64,000 nucleotides of DNA from Anarhynchus alexandrinus (taxonomy: Eukaryota; Chordata; Aves; Charadriiformes; Charadriidae): assembly GCA_008711295.1 (NCBI GenBank), contig VUYV01000213.1:284187-348186 (forward strand), given 5' to 3'. The position numbers and the translations under genes were made by a program. Below are positions 11,761-24,110 of the stretch, piece after piece. The notes under the pieces were generated by a model. That model saw only the letters and a list, made by a program, of their open reading frames with translations. It did not search any database and was not told where the DNA came from. How positions within the stretch are numbered: the stretch's first letter is position 1; every line of letters starts with the position of its first letter.

Positions 11761-14700
11761 ATTATTATCCGTGATCCTTGAGTATCACAGTGAAATGGGT
11801 TAGTTCAGGGAGGGGGGTTTGCAAGTGATATGAATTTGTGAGAATTGGTATGTGGCAGAGTTTAAAATGTTGTTAATTTATATAGTATCAGGAATCAGAA
11901 AGTAGAGCTACACCCATCGTAGGCATCCTTTGACTCCTTCATGAACTTGGCTTGTTATTTTTAGGTTATTAAGCCCAAACCAAGCCTCCAAATACCCATA
12001 CGTATCTGTGCTCAGCTAGCCTATACGCAGTTACTCACTGAGCGCACTGAAGTACACAGGTACTACAGAATCCATTGTGTACATACGCACTGTACGGTAT
12101 GCTCTATACATGTATGAACTCATTATATAAACACATTTGTGCAGGGTGTACACAGTGTGTATGTAACTGAATACCAAACAGTACTGCTAAGCGCAAAGAG
12201 CCTTTGGGGATTACACCTGTTTGTACAGGGATATAAATGTTTCTTTCCCAACTTACAGTCTATCCACAGATTCCCATTGAGAATTTGTTCATGATTTTAT
12301 ACTCTGACCACAAAATTGTCGTTCTTTTAACGTGCTCTTGGAAAAAAATCAAAATGATATTGTGGAAAAGAATCTAGACATGGAAAATAACTTTGACATC
12401 AAAAGTGTTCCAATTCTCCTACTGAGCCACCTACTTATTCATGTAACCTTTCTCCTACTTACAGCAGTTTTAAATGAAAACAAAAATGTTACATTAGGAA
12501 GTTATGTACCCTATAGTTGTGGATAAGAATTTCTTTTTCTTTTGAATGTCTGGTCACAAAATAGCTCCATTAAGGAAGGTGTCTGCTGAAGCAAACATCG
12601 TAAAACATACTATACATTCTCAAAGTAGTGTGTGTTAAGATTATTAGGTGATTATGACCATGGTGAGATGAGCTTTTAAGAGAAATATTTGAGGGCTGCC
12701 TCACATAGGACCTATTATATCCCTGCGTTACCACACCAGCATTCCTGATCAGACCTTTTAGAGCAACACAGGACACCATCCTTGGAGAGGAAGAAGTTGC
12801 TTTGTATCCATGGGTACAATATCAAGCAGCTCTTACATTGTGCATCACAGTGTAAGAAATATACTGTGTTTTATTGAGATGTGAGTTAGTTCAATAGGAA
12901 TTTCATGTACCTAGCCATCCCTCATTCTGTGAAACCAGTTTCCACTAAGTTTCTGCACCCGGGGATGAAATGATGAACAGGTCCTCATACAAAGCCTGGC
13001 TGGGCTCCCCATGTCTGTGTCTTGCTCTGAATTCACCCACGGGGCTGGAGGAAGGGCAACCCTGTGCTTGTGATGGTGCCCCAGACACAGGAGTGCTGAT
13101 GCCCAGTAGGACCTGATCCACTTTAACACCTGTGCAATTCCCCCAGTCCCACAGATAGCAATAACAGATGAGGACAGCAACGTAGACATCATATGTAAAG
13201 CCCAGCGATTATGGACTCCGCTGCCAAATGTTAATTTCACCTGATTCTCAGTATTCTGGGACATGAAAGAGTGAAGATACGTATGGCGGAGCTAAATACA
13301 GGTGCTTTCCTCTTCCTAATGCCAGCCTCCCTGTCCTGTCCTTTCCCTCCTGCTCTCCACCCAGCCTAGCCTAAATTCAAGAAAAGTATTCATCTACCTG
13401 CTTGTGCAGTATCTAGCAAGTAATTTTTATTGTAGTGTTGTTATGAAATAAATATCCATGCTAGACTAGTAATCAGTAATGCCTTCTGCCTCTCTAAGGA
13501 AAAGTTTAGAGAGTAAAAAGATGGTGAGTGCACACGGTGCCTTATCGCAGCTCTCAGTATTCACAGAGGCTCTGCAGGGCTAATACCACAGAAATTTTTG
13601 GGCCTGGAGTTTAGTCTTCTGCATCTTTCCAGACCCTTACATGAAGATCTGTCAAAAGTCGAGGAAGAATTGCAAATCTGAAGAGAATATAATTAGGATC
13701 CTTTCAAAACCGTCATATTTTCCCTAAATTATTATGGTACTAGCCCATCCCGGGAACCCTCTGTACTTTCCATGAGCGGTAATGGGCCTGTTTGCTTTCT
13801 CTGCAAAGATGCTGTGGTTTGATTTGTTTTTCTGCTCTCTGAGGCTGGTGTGATATAAGAAATTAAGTCCAGACGAGCCGCATTTCGGTTACAGCAAGCC
13901 CATATGTATATGCAAGTTTTCCCATATGTCTGGGCTCCTCTGTGTGAGGACTCCAGTCATGTACAAAACCCCGGCGAATGTTGTCAAACCGATAATCCTG
14001 TAATACCTACCAAACCCCTCACAAAGTGAAAACATTGGGCTTTGAACTTGCTCAGCGCCTCTTGCAGTACGCTCTCGTTTGGCACAGAAAGCAGCTGTGT
14101 TTAAGGGAAACCAGTATCTTGCTGGGAACAGCACCTTGGTAATGTATAGGTCTGGTCCTCTGAAAGCTGGTGGGAGAGAAAAGAAAAGCCGAATGGAATA
14201 GCGAATGGGAACTTTGAAACAAAATGAAATTAAGAGAAACGTGAAGATGAGCCATTTTGCTGACAGCTTTAATACTGCTGGGAAGCCGTCCTCTAGTGTT
14301 ACAGCACAGAGCTATACATTACAAATACCAGAAAACACTACTTGGCAGAACACACAGTTCTGTTTATTCAAGGATTTGGTTTTTTTACATATTCTCCTTG
14401 GTGATACTGTATCAAATTAAAAGGCTCAGGATTTGATCCTTTGCCTACTTATCCTTACTTTGGTATTATTCCTTTTTCTGAGGTATCCCCAGTTTGCCAG
14501 GGTGTATGGGAGACAAAATCAGGCCTTACAGGTGTGAAATACAGCTTAGTTTGTGGTGTAAATATTTGTCCTTTACCTAGAAATTCCTAACAGCATAAGG
14601 TTTCTCATGATAATCAAATTGCAACCCAGTTGTCCCCTGGCAATTCCTATTGACATTCTGATACATTTCTTCCGCTGTTGCCCATTTCTTTTTGTATTCA

Positions 14701-16028
14701 GTATCACAAAGGTGTTGCTTTTCAAATTATATATGTTGCTGCTGCATTTAGAGGCCCTGGAGTCTACATGGATGAAAATTCCATTGTGTGAGGTGTTATG
14801 CATAATAAGTTACAGTCACAGTCCCAAGGGGTTTATAGTTTAAGTTGACACGGCAGACAAAGCAGGGAGGGAGCCACTGGGTAGTGTTTTCAAGTGTCTG
14901 ATGTTCACAATGACTTAGGAGGCTAAAGCTCATTGAAAGGCAACAGACTTGGGACTCTGTCACTTTTTACAGTCACAATTCATTGTATGTATGTTCTACC
15001 CAATTCACGTCAATTGTCAGAGTATCAGCTGTCACAGACCCAAGCCATAAAATCCATAAAGCACTCTGAAGGATTTTAAAACTACTTTAAATGTTACCAT
15101 AGTCAACTGTGTGCCTATTTAATTGCCACATTGTCACTTGAGTATTTTGTTAGTCCTCTGATATCTCATTTATCACAATCACAGTTTGAAATACTTGAGT
15201 CAGGAAAGCATTTACTGTACTGTATTTTTTCCACCATAAATGCGTTTCTTTGGGGCTGTTGCATTTCCCACATAGTTCTACTTCAGCAACAATTTTTATC
15301 AGTCTTTTAAGCTCCTTTAACTCTCTGTGTTATCAAGGAAACATTTTAGCTTGTTTCTCTTTGAGGTTTTCCTGGACACATTTTAAAATGAGAGAGTAGC
15401 ACCTCTCTCTGAGAGTTTTGGCACAGATGGAAATGCATATTTTTTCTTAGACCTTTCATTTTGGGAGGAAGCTCGTTAACTGGGATTTCTTTAACTGAAG
15501 TCATGGAGTGCAGATGCAAATTTGACTACTTAAAGAAGACTGTGACCCGAAACAGCTCTGTACTGGTCCTTCAATTCACAAAAGGTGATATTTGGCTGAT
15601 TTATACTGAAAATATGAAAAATCAGCTTGCGGATCATGTGCCACAGCAGTAGGCACTTTTTAAAGTTGTGTTTCTTCAAGGAAGTTCCCCCCAAACTTTC
15701 ATCCATTTTAAAGACCTAACACTAGCAATTGTTTAGCTTTGCCTGTTGAACCATCGTACTTCTCCCTGGATGCTTGTAATGTGAAAGTCACTCTGACTGA
15801 ACTGGAAGAATTAGTCTTCTGACTTAAAGAGCCCTGTAGAAAACAAAAAAACTTGAACTGTTATTCTGTCATCCATAGGCATATTTAAAATAACCAGACA
15901 TTTTGTTTTTCTTTAAACAAGTCTCTCTATACTGCACACCAAACTATTTCACTGATGTCATAAATTTTCTGGGGAAACTACTCATACAAGGAATTATCTT
16001 TTTCCTCCTCTGTAGAATGTAGACGTTG
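11761..16028. other. Non-coding DNA, nothing recognised
   Basis: About 4.3 kb of AT-rich unique sequence. The longest frame is 117 codons on the minus strand (12911-13264), with no resemblance to known proteins. No interspersed repeat is recognised before the CR1 fragment at 16029. Confidence 0.5.
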
Positions 16029-16250
16029 CCTCTCTGGGCAATGTCTTCCAGTGTTTCACCACCCTCATTGTAAAAAATGTCTTCCTTATATCTAGTCTAA
16101 ATCTACCCTCTTTTAGTTTAAAACCATTACACCCTGTGCTATCACAACAGGTGCTGCTAAAAAGTCTGTCCCAATCTTTCTTACAAGCCTCCTTTAAGTA
16201 CTGAAAGGCTGCAATAAGGTCTTCTCGAACAGGTCTTCTCTTCAGGATTT
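16029..16250 (-). mobile_element. CR1 LINE fragment, truncated at both ends
   Basis: The minus-strand reading matches the very C-terminal end of CR1 ORF2 and the start of its 3' UTR (ELI-like DLIAAFQYLKEACKK followed by the DIRKTFFTMRVVKHW segment). It aligns base for base over most of its length with 16700-16915, 671 bp away, at high identity by eye, so both belong to one CR1 subfamily. It lacks the octamer 3' tail; a possible scrap of CR1 tip (TCATAGAGTCACAGAAAG) lies at about 16265-16282, on the wrong side for a simple copy. It has no coding capacity. Confidence 0.9.
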
Positions 16251-16535
16251 TTTTGCATTTCTGTGATTTCATAGAGTCACAGAAAGATTTTCTGCCATGC
16301 ATTTTCTGGAAGGATTTGTCAGACATCTGACTGATCAGAGGATAAATGCACACCAGCTCACCTCCTCAAGGTCTGGCCATTGGCCAGGTTGTGAGGACAC
16401 TTTGAGCAGTGACACTGGTTAAGGGAACAACGCAAAGATGCTGGCAATGCATTATTCCAAATAAAACCTACATTTCTTAGGCAGTTTTCTTAGTGGAATA
16501 GATACATAAGCACACCCTTAAGGTGTGGCAGGAAG

Positions 16536-16957
16536 TCACAGAATCACTGAATCATAAAATAATTTGAGTTGGAAGGGACTTTTAAAGGTCATCTTGTCCA
16601 ACCCCCATGCAATTAGCAGGGGCATCTCTGACTACTTCAGTTTGCTCAGAGCCCCATCCAACCTGACCTTGACTGTTTCCAGGGATGGCGCATCTACCAC
16701 CTCTCTGGGCAATGTCTTCCAGTGTTTCACCACCCTCATTATAGAAAATGTCTTCCTTATATCTAGTCTAAGTTTTCCCTCTTTTAGTTTAAAACCATTA
16801 CCCTTTGTCCTATCGCAACAGGCCCTGCTGAAAAGTCTGTCCCCATCTTTCTTATAAGCCCCTTTAAGTATTGAAAGCCTGCAATAAGGTCTTCTTGAAG
16901 ACTTCTCTTCTCCAGGCTAAACAACCCCAACTCCCTCAGACTGTCCTCATAGGAAAG
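16536..16957 (-). mobile_element. CR1 LINE 3' end
   Basis: Read on the minus strand, the copy runs from the LSYEDSLRELGLFSLEKRS segment near the C-terminus of the reverse transcriptase protein, through the 3' UTR, to a decayed octamer tail at 16536-16560. It is strongly 5'-truncated at about 16957, as most CR1 copies are. Several substitutions and small indels relative to the sister fragment at 16029 suggest moderate age. Confidence 0.94.
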
Positions 16958-18629
16958 TAAATAGCGTGTACAATAAAAGTTGACTTTGCAGAAGTCAATG
17001 CTGCAAAACTTCACTTTGGAAACAGGCCTCCAACTGCAATAAACCCGTAAAATACAATCCCCGCTTGTACTTGCAGGGCTTGTAATTACACTACATATAT
17101 ATTACATTGCCTTAAATATAATAAAATGTAACTGAAAATATATAAAAACATATTAAAAATATGTTTTTTCATACCTTTCATACCTTTAAAAGTACATGCC
17201 ACTAAATGTAAAGTAACATTAAACAAATAGATAAGCAACACATTTAGGCAGGATTTTGAATGGCTTCCTGCCACTGCTTTGCCCCTCAGCTAGCAAGGCT
17301 GCTCACTAAAAGGCAGCACGGGCAGCCCAGTCTGTGACTTACAGACACATATCTTATTTCTCATGCTGAACATCCAGGAAAGCACACTGTGCTATCAGTA
17401 CCGTGGAATTACTAATTTGTGATTTATCTTCTGTGAAATGACTGTACAAATAAAAAAAGCATGTAAAAGAGGCCAAGTGGCAGTAATGGGAGATTTTAAC
17501 TACCAGCAATCAACTGGTACATTAGGAGGAGGAAATAAACTGGAGGCTGGTGATGTCTGTTTTTTGACTTAATACAGAATATGCATTAAGTTTAAAAGGC
17601 TGGAATAAAGCCTGGATTGCAGACAAGGGAGAATGAGGTTTAGGAACGGTCAGACTGTTGGGAAGATGAGGAAGACATTTTTCCACATCTAATTTCTTTG
17701 ACTCTCTGCTATACAAACACAAATGGATGGCAAAGTTACCTAATATAAAAAAGAATTTAAAAAATAGACAAATGAAGAAATTTTACCCCATCCCCAGTCA
17801 GAAAAGGATCACTGCTGCTGTTTGCTAAAAGAATAAACTCCTTCTTCCTTCCCTGTGAATGCAAGGTGTCTGTTGGATTGTCCTTTCAGACAATCAGTCT
17901 GAAACTCTCTCTTATGCAATTTTTGCTGATCCAGGTTTCAACATTACATGTTATCGAGCAAGAAGACACAGCATGGAAATGCCCCACTGGATGATTTCCT
18001 ACAGAAGTGCTGCATTGTCCAGCCATAATAAACAGAGTAGAATGGGATCAAAGTCAGACATATATTAACTATAGCATGGCTACCTAAATGAGAATAAATG
18101 TAGGGAGTGTTGTCTAGTAGTTGGAGTTGGAAATTAATTCTTTAGGAACCCTGGACTGTATATGTGATTTTGCCTCAGTCCTACTTTATAACTTTAGAAT
18201 TGTGTATTTGCTCTATCCCCCTGTTTACTTTTTCAGACAGGGTGACTGTAACTGCTTTGTAAATTGTTTCACATTATTCAAATAGTTTTACTATTATTTG
18301 AGCTAATGTGTAAAAAGCTAATGCTTGATGAAAACTGGCTGTACAATAAATCACTGCCACCACACAGACATATACTACTTCCCACAAGAAAAATCAGTGA
18401 CACAGCACACACTTACATGCTCAAAAGCCCAAGCAACACTAAAACTCAGAAGGCTCACGCAGGACTCAGTGAGCTAAGAAGACACTTTCAATCCTAATTT
18501 TTCTGCCCCATATTTCCTGTATTTTGTTTAAGTAACTGAAGGAAGGGAGTTCCCTGGGAGTGCAGCTCACTATATATGAAATGGCAACTTCAGCTCCAGT
18601 AGTATTACCCATAATAAGCAACACAGAAA
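16958..18629. other. AT-rich DNA with a possible ancient LINE remnant
   Basis: Mostly unique AT-rich sequence (A/T-rich near 17090-17230). Apart from the endonuclease-like scrap at 17466-17560, nothing is recognised. Open frames are under 80 codons. Confidence 0.5.
17466..17560 (+). mobile_element. Possible ancient LINE endonuclease remnant
   Basis: A plus-strand frame reads VAVMGDFNYQQSTG. The GDFN core with a preceding hydrophobic strand is typical of the apurinic-type endonuclease of CR1/L2/L3-class LINEs. Only about 30 codons are open and the flanks are not recognisable, so this could be chance. Confidence 0.3.
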
Positions 18630-19885
18630 CATAGAATCACAGAATGGTTTGCGTTGGAAAGGACTTTTGAAGACCATCTAGTCCACCCCCTCTGCCACGG
18701 GAAGGGTCATCTTTCACTAGGTGAGGTTGCTCAAACCCCATTCAACCTGACCTTGAACACTTCCAATGATGGGGCATCCACAACTTCGCTAGGTAGCCTG
18801 TCTCACCACTCTCATTGTAAAAAACAATTCTTACTTATGTGCAATTTAAACCCACCCTCTTTCAGTTTAAAAGACTGTTGGTCCTTGTCCTTGGGCCTTG
18901 GCGAAAGGTCTTTCTCCATCTTTCTCATAAGCCCCCTTTAGATATTGAAAGGTTGCAAAAAGGTCTCCCTGGAGCCTTCTTTTCTCAAGGCTTGAAAACC
19001 CCAACTCTCTCAGCCGTTCTTCATAGGAGAGGTGGTCCAGCCCTCTGATCATTTCTGTGGCCCTACCCTGGACCCACTCCAACAGGTCCTTCCTGTGCTG
19101 ACGACTCCAGAGCTGGACTCAGTACTCCAGGTGGGGTCTCACTAGAGCAGAGTAGAGGGGCAAAATCACCTCCATCGACCCTCATGGCCATGCTCCTTTT
19201 GACGCAGGCCAGGATATGGTCGGCTTTCTGTACTGCAAGAACACATTGTCAGCTTGTGTCCAACTTTTGTCCACCACTATCCCCAAGTCCGTGTAGGCAG
19301 GGCTGCTCTCAATCCCTTCATCCCCCAGCCTGTATTAATACCGGGGATTGCCCTGACCCAGCAGAACGTTGTATCTGACCTTGGACTTCATGAGGTTCAC
19401 ATGGACCCACTCCTCAAACCCATCAAGGTCCCTCTGGACAACATCCCTCCCTATAGCGAAGCAAGTGTACCATCCACCTTAGTGTCGTCAACAAACTTGC
19501 TGAGGATGCACTCAATGCCACTATGTCATTGATGAAGATATTAAACAGCACTGGTCTCAGTATGCACCCTTGAGGGACACCACTCATTACTGGTTTCCAC
19601 TTGGACATCAAGCCATTGACTATAACTCTTTGGATACAGTTATCCAGCCGGTTCCTTATCCACCTAACGGTCCATCTGCCAAACTCATATCTCTCCAATT
19701 TAGCAGCAAGACTGTTCTGGGGGGCTGTATCAAAGTCCTTATAGAAGTCTAGACAGATGACACCTGTAGCTCTTCCTTTGTCCACTGATGCAGTTACTCC
19801 ATCGTAGGTGGCCACGAGGTTAGTCAGGCACCATTTGCCCCTAGTGTGGCCATGGTGACTGTGTCTAATCACGTCCCTGCCTTCC
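18630..19885 (-). mobile_element. CR1 LINE, 1.25-kb copy with decayed reverse transcriptase
   Basis: This is the longest CR1 copy in the window. On the minus strand it starts at about 19885 within the reverse transcriptase domain and ends at 18630 at the octamer tail. The fingers/palm region is visible in one frame (19872-19423): [13 protein letters not shown], then the motif-A region as [11 protein letters not shown] where CR1 normally has DFSKAFD, then [17 protein letters not shown]. The catalytic DD region survives only in a shifted frame (FVDD near 19487-19498), so a frameshift separates the two conserved blocks. Stop codons interrupt the thumb-like region. The C-terminal block ([20 protein letters not shown]) is open again at 19082-18867. 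The copy is a dead, 5'-truncated fossil. Parts of it read as short plus-strand frames, which are shadows. Confidence 0.95.
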
Positions 19886-22091
19886 TATGTTTCGACTCTG
19901 GGTTTGAAGTAGGTGGCGCAGGGTTGACATATTCTTTCTAGTTTATTCACTCTCGTTTCTGGAGTAGGACTGCGTGAGATTCATTGATACAACCTGCATT
20001 TCTTAAAACAGGGATCTCGGTACCTTGTCTGCTTGGGTGCTGCTGTCAGAGGGAGCAGCAGCACCAGGTGCCATGCTGTCTATGCTGCATAGGTGCGTGT
20101 ATAGGTTGAGGTATCTGTTGCTTGGACTATACATTTCTATGCCCACTATCAGTAGCTACAGGCACCAGTGCTGTGGATACAATGTCCAGATAATATTTCT
20201 TAAAACGCATTGCCGTCTGTGGGAAGGAAGGAAATCAGTTGGGCAATGTGCAGAAGCTTGAAACATTGCTAGCTTGGAATGGGGCATGTGCAACAGTTAA
20301 GTAAAGGCTGCTCTTGGCAAGGCCACCAGCCTAGCTCTTTTTTTTCTTGAGACCGAATAACTGAAAATAGGACTGGCATCAGAAAACTCTCTTTTTCAAG
20401 AGCCAATGCTCCTAACTTAATAAAAAGCTTCCATGTTGACTAGGTTTATTTTTATAGAAAATTTGCATGCCCCTGAATCCAGAGCATGGTGTACAGTATC
20501 CAAAACCCAGTTGAAAGGAAGACTTTCAAACTAACTGTTTTTTACATGATGAACTGCAGAACATGTGGGTAGTCTGTCCTGCATGTGGGTATATCTTACT
20601 GTACTTACTTTCGCCACCCCCAAGACTGCAAGACTCCGTGACTTGGCTCAAGAGCTTGTTTGCCGGTCCCAGCTGAGCAATTTATAAGCTGAAGATAAAG
20701 TGAATCAGTGGCTCTATTCATCCATTCATTTGCTCTTGTTTTTTGCACTAGTGGCTGGATTTCCCAGCTATGACCTGAACCTTTGGCAGCCTCTCCGAGC
20801 CCTGAAGTCTCCCACTGCTCTTTGCACTTCACCTTTGTTGCTCCTGCCTAGCAAGGGATTTTCCATGGCGCTCTGTGTTGTTGGTGATTCTTTTTACTAA
20901 GTACTTGAAAAACACCCAAACCTGGGACTACTTGATTTTACTATTGGTAAACAATCTTGGGTCTGGCTTCACAAGTATTACCCTTTCTGGCTGATTCACT
21001 CCGTATTTGTGACAAAGGAACAGACCACATTTTCTTACACTGGTTACATCTGCACTCAGAGTGTTAGCAGATATTAAACTTCAATGTTAATCACTTTAAG
21101 TTTAATCCACAAACTCAGTGTGGCCCCTGTGGGTGACATCTTGTACAGGGCTATATTTTATGGCTTCTCCCTGGAGAGCTCTCAGGTTAGGCCAAAAAAA
21201 ATGCTGTTGCTTGATGTTTAATAGCTTGGACATTATTGTGGAGCCTGTAAAACCTCACCCCTGCTGTTATGTGGGTTCTTCAGCAACTGTACAATCAACA
21301 CATTATAGCTGCAAAATGTTTTTTTCGGTCAAGGGAGTTGTAATCTAAACTAAATATTTAAGAGAAATATTATGAAGGACTTTTGTCTACAGATGTTCCT
21401 TTGTGTCATTGCAGCAATAAAATTGCTTTCACTGGAGTTTTTTGGCTGGCTACCTATAGTAATACAAATGACAAAGCAAAAATACTGATTTTTGATAGAT
21501 TAATTCCTTTAATCATTTGAAAACTGTTCGTTCTTGTATAGCTCAGAGCTGTAGCATATTAGCAAAGAAGAAGCATTTCGGTGTGAACTTTGCCCCATGT
21601 GATGCTACAATTACTACTGTGGGTGGAGTCCTGCCCACCCTTTTGCAGTTAGTGTTTGGCATAACTTTGACCATAGATTATGTTCACAAACTTGTGAGTA
21701 CATTACAAAGAATTAATTTTTGCCTCAGTTCATGCCCCTTTCCACTCTGAGTTGAAAATAGTCATGCTTTGCATAGAGGACAACAAGCTTTGGCCTGGTA
21801 AACTTCCCATCTGGAGAAAGAGATACTATGTTTTTTCATCACAACTGCATGATTTCAATACTAATGACGAATTTGTAAACCCTAGAAAACTCTCCTGGTT
21901 GCACTGATGCAATCTACCAGCAGACTAGGGAGACCTGTAGTGGAGCAAAATCTAACTGACATTCTACCTGTCAACTTGCAAAACCAACAATAAATCTACC
22001 TTACCCCCAGTAAAATGTGTTTGCCAAAGCAATGGAAAGTAGTTAAGATACGGGGCCATAAAAAACAAACCAACAAACACTTTTATATAGT
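19886..22091. other. Non-coding DNA between two CR1 copies
   Basis: Unique sequence with open frames under 80 codons on both strands and none recognisable. No RNA gene or other repeat is seen. Confidence 0.5.
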
Positions 22092-22226
22092 AAAGGCCAG
22101 GCTGGATGGGGCTTTGAGCAACCTGGTCTAGTGGGAGGTGTCCCTGCCCATGACAGGGGAGTTGGAACTCGATGATCTCCAAGGTCCCTTCCAACCTAAA
22201 CCATTCTATGATTCTATGATTCTATG
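22092..22226 (+). mobile_element. CR1 LINE 3' tip, plus orientation
   Basis: A 135-bp CR1 3' UTR fragment ending with three near-perfect ATTCTATG units. It matches in reverse orientation the tip at 10686-10811. It is extremely 5'-truncated and has no coding potential. The clean tail suggests a relatively young insertion. Confidence 0.95.
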
Positions 22227-22319
22227 TCCCTGTCTATGTAAGATTATGTGCACATTCCATATGCATATACTTTTGGACAATATGAGGCTGAAAGAAAAGT
22301 CAAGTATGAATATAAAACT

Positions 22320-22382
22320 TATATGTACAAACATATATACATGTACACATGTTGTGTGTATACATATATATACACACATATG
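22320..22382. repeat. TA/TG/CA microsatellite
   Basis: Imperfect alternating purine-pyrimidine repeat containing a 30-bp unbroken stretch at 22353-22382. It lies about 95 bp downstream of the CR1 tail. Frames rich in Tyr, Thr, Cys and Ile through it are repeat artefacts. Confidence 0.85.
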
Positions 22383-23519
22383 CCAAAATCCCCCACATTT
22401 TCATGAGAATGCATAGCTCTGCAACAAGCCCAGCAAAATACAGCAGAAGATAGAGTAAGGGCTGCAGAAAAGTACTGCCCCAGTGAACACGAAGTGCCGT
22501 CACCTGACACACAGAGCCGCATTCAGCCTCTTGGACGTGGCACATTCGTAGTTGATGGCTGAAACTGCTTAAGTGAAACTGGCAAACTGAAAGAAACAGA
22601 TGAAAGAAGAGACGTGTCTGAGCTCCTTGAAATGTGCTGCAGAGCATGAGCTTTCTGTGTTAGAAACTGCTAACCCCTGTGACTAAGCAGATATTTCTTC
22701 TAAACAGGCTCAACATGGAAACGAATGCCTTGATGTCTCAAAGTCTCCAGAGAGAATGGGGGTAAACTGCCTGATTCCTCACAAAGAGCTGCTTCGTCAT
22801 TACCTTGAATGTCACAGCTATTCACTATGTCACTGTTGGGGAAAGCATGCATAGAAAGAAGAGGGAAAAGCCAACACTGCTGAACAATACAGCCCAAGGC
22901 TTGTTACCCCATCTCAGGAAGGTACAGGTTTGGAGCATTTCAGCTGGAATCAAAATCACTGGAAACAGTGTGGAGCAGCTACCCAGGAGGACCGGGTTAG
23001 CAGAGAAAAAAATTCAGAGGTACATTTAACTGTAATTTCTTTTTATTATTTTTTCTGACAGTTTCCACTGCAAAGACAAAAATATAATAAAATTGCCATA
23101 TAAGTAGATCTACATGTGTCCCTCATCAGAGTATAGTACCAGCATCACATTTAATACAGAGAAAATGAAGGTTAGGAGTGAACTCTTGGTCCAAATAAAG
23201 TCAGTGGGAGCTTTGCCATGGCCTTTAGAGGACCAGCTTGTTACCGCAGGTATTCAGCCTGGGTCAGTATAACCCATTCTTATTTATGGACTTTATTTGT
23301 GAGTACATTTTTTTCGTTAGTGGTTAGAGTGTGTTGAAAATACTGACCTTCTGAGCTAAAGAAAAGCGAAAGAAGGGGGGGGGAGGGGGAAGAGGTAAAG
23401 TGATTTGTGTGCATGATAAAAGTGTTTTTCTGCAATAACACAGCATGAGGTCAAGCATTACACAGGTTGCATTTGCCACTTTATATCTCCTGCCAGACGA
23501 ATACAATCCGGGGCCTGTT
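22383..23519. other. Non-coding DNA
   Basis: Unique sequence with short open frames only; the 115-codon minus frame at 22300-22647 runs into the microsatellite. A G-rich run (nine G, A, five G) lies at 23375-23389, and an old-repeat-like scrap at about 23175-23240 is listed separately. Confidence 0.5.
23175..23240. repeat. Possible ancient palindromic amniote repeat scrap
   Basis: The words AAAGTCAGTGGGAGCTTTGCC followed by a decayed complementary arm resemble a palindromic interspersed repeat common in reptile and bird DNA, built around a 'GTCAATGGGAG' core. The match is from memory and by eye, so it is weak. Confidence 0.3.
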
Positions 23520-23690
23520 ACCCCTGCTTGCAGTACTGTTTCATAGTTATGAAGTCATGACAGCTGTGATTGCCGGTGTGGAGAATAAAGTCTGTGGAAA
23601 AAGTTTGGATGGCTTCCCACTGCACGCTGGCCAAAAATAAGTTAGCTGTAATTAAAGCAGAAGAGGAGAAAGCTTGCAGGGGGAGAAGAG
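23520..23690. promoter_or_regulatory. Candidate conserved non-coding element
   Basis: Repeat-free, high-complexity stretch with TGGCCAAAAATAAG, TTAGCTGTAATTAAAGC and CATGACAGCTGTGATT words, giving homeodomain (TAATTA), MEF2-like A/T and E-box (CAGCTG) cores close together. Function and conservation are inferred from texture only. Confidence 0.25.
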
Positions 23691-23929
23691 CGAGGGAACT
23701 TAGCGACGTTTTAGATTGAGACACAGGCTGAGGCACAGCAGCTCCGGGACAGATCCTGGCTCCACTCCCGTCTCTGCGGGGTCCTGGAACTGATGAAAAG
23801 TCCGAGGTGTAACCAAGCACCCATTTTGGCCTACCTCATCCTACCTCATGGAAATTGGTACTTCCCGTTTCCTGCCTCCCTGGAGATTCACAAGTCATTT
23901 GAATTAATTTCACTCCCAGCTTAACAATA

Positions 23930-24110
23930 ACTACACAAACACACCACCTCGGCCCTTGCACCTGAGGAAACATTTTATATGATCTATAAACTCACAATGT
24001 CCCACTTGAACCTGGGGAGCAGGTGCTAATCAATAATGTGTTGCCAACATTTAAACAAGGGATCTCCACAGACACAGTCTCCCTCAGCTGTGACAAACGC
24101 CACTGACTCC
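23930..24110. promoter_or_regulatory. Candidate conserved non-coding element
   Basis: Contains an E-box next to a homeodomain/HNF6-like core (GCAGGTGCTAATCAATAATG, about 24021-24040) and a CAGCTG E-box near 24086, in unique DNA without an open frame. It could belong to one element with 23520-23690. Confidence 0.25.

Noticed and set aside
23375..23389. G-quadruplex in the G9-A-G5 run
   Set aside because: The run cannot supply four separate G3 tracts with loops; only a weak two-tier structure is possible.
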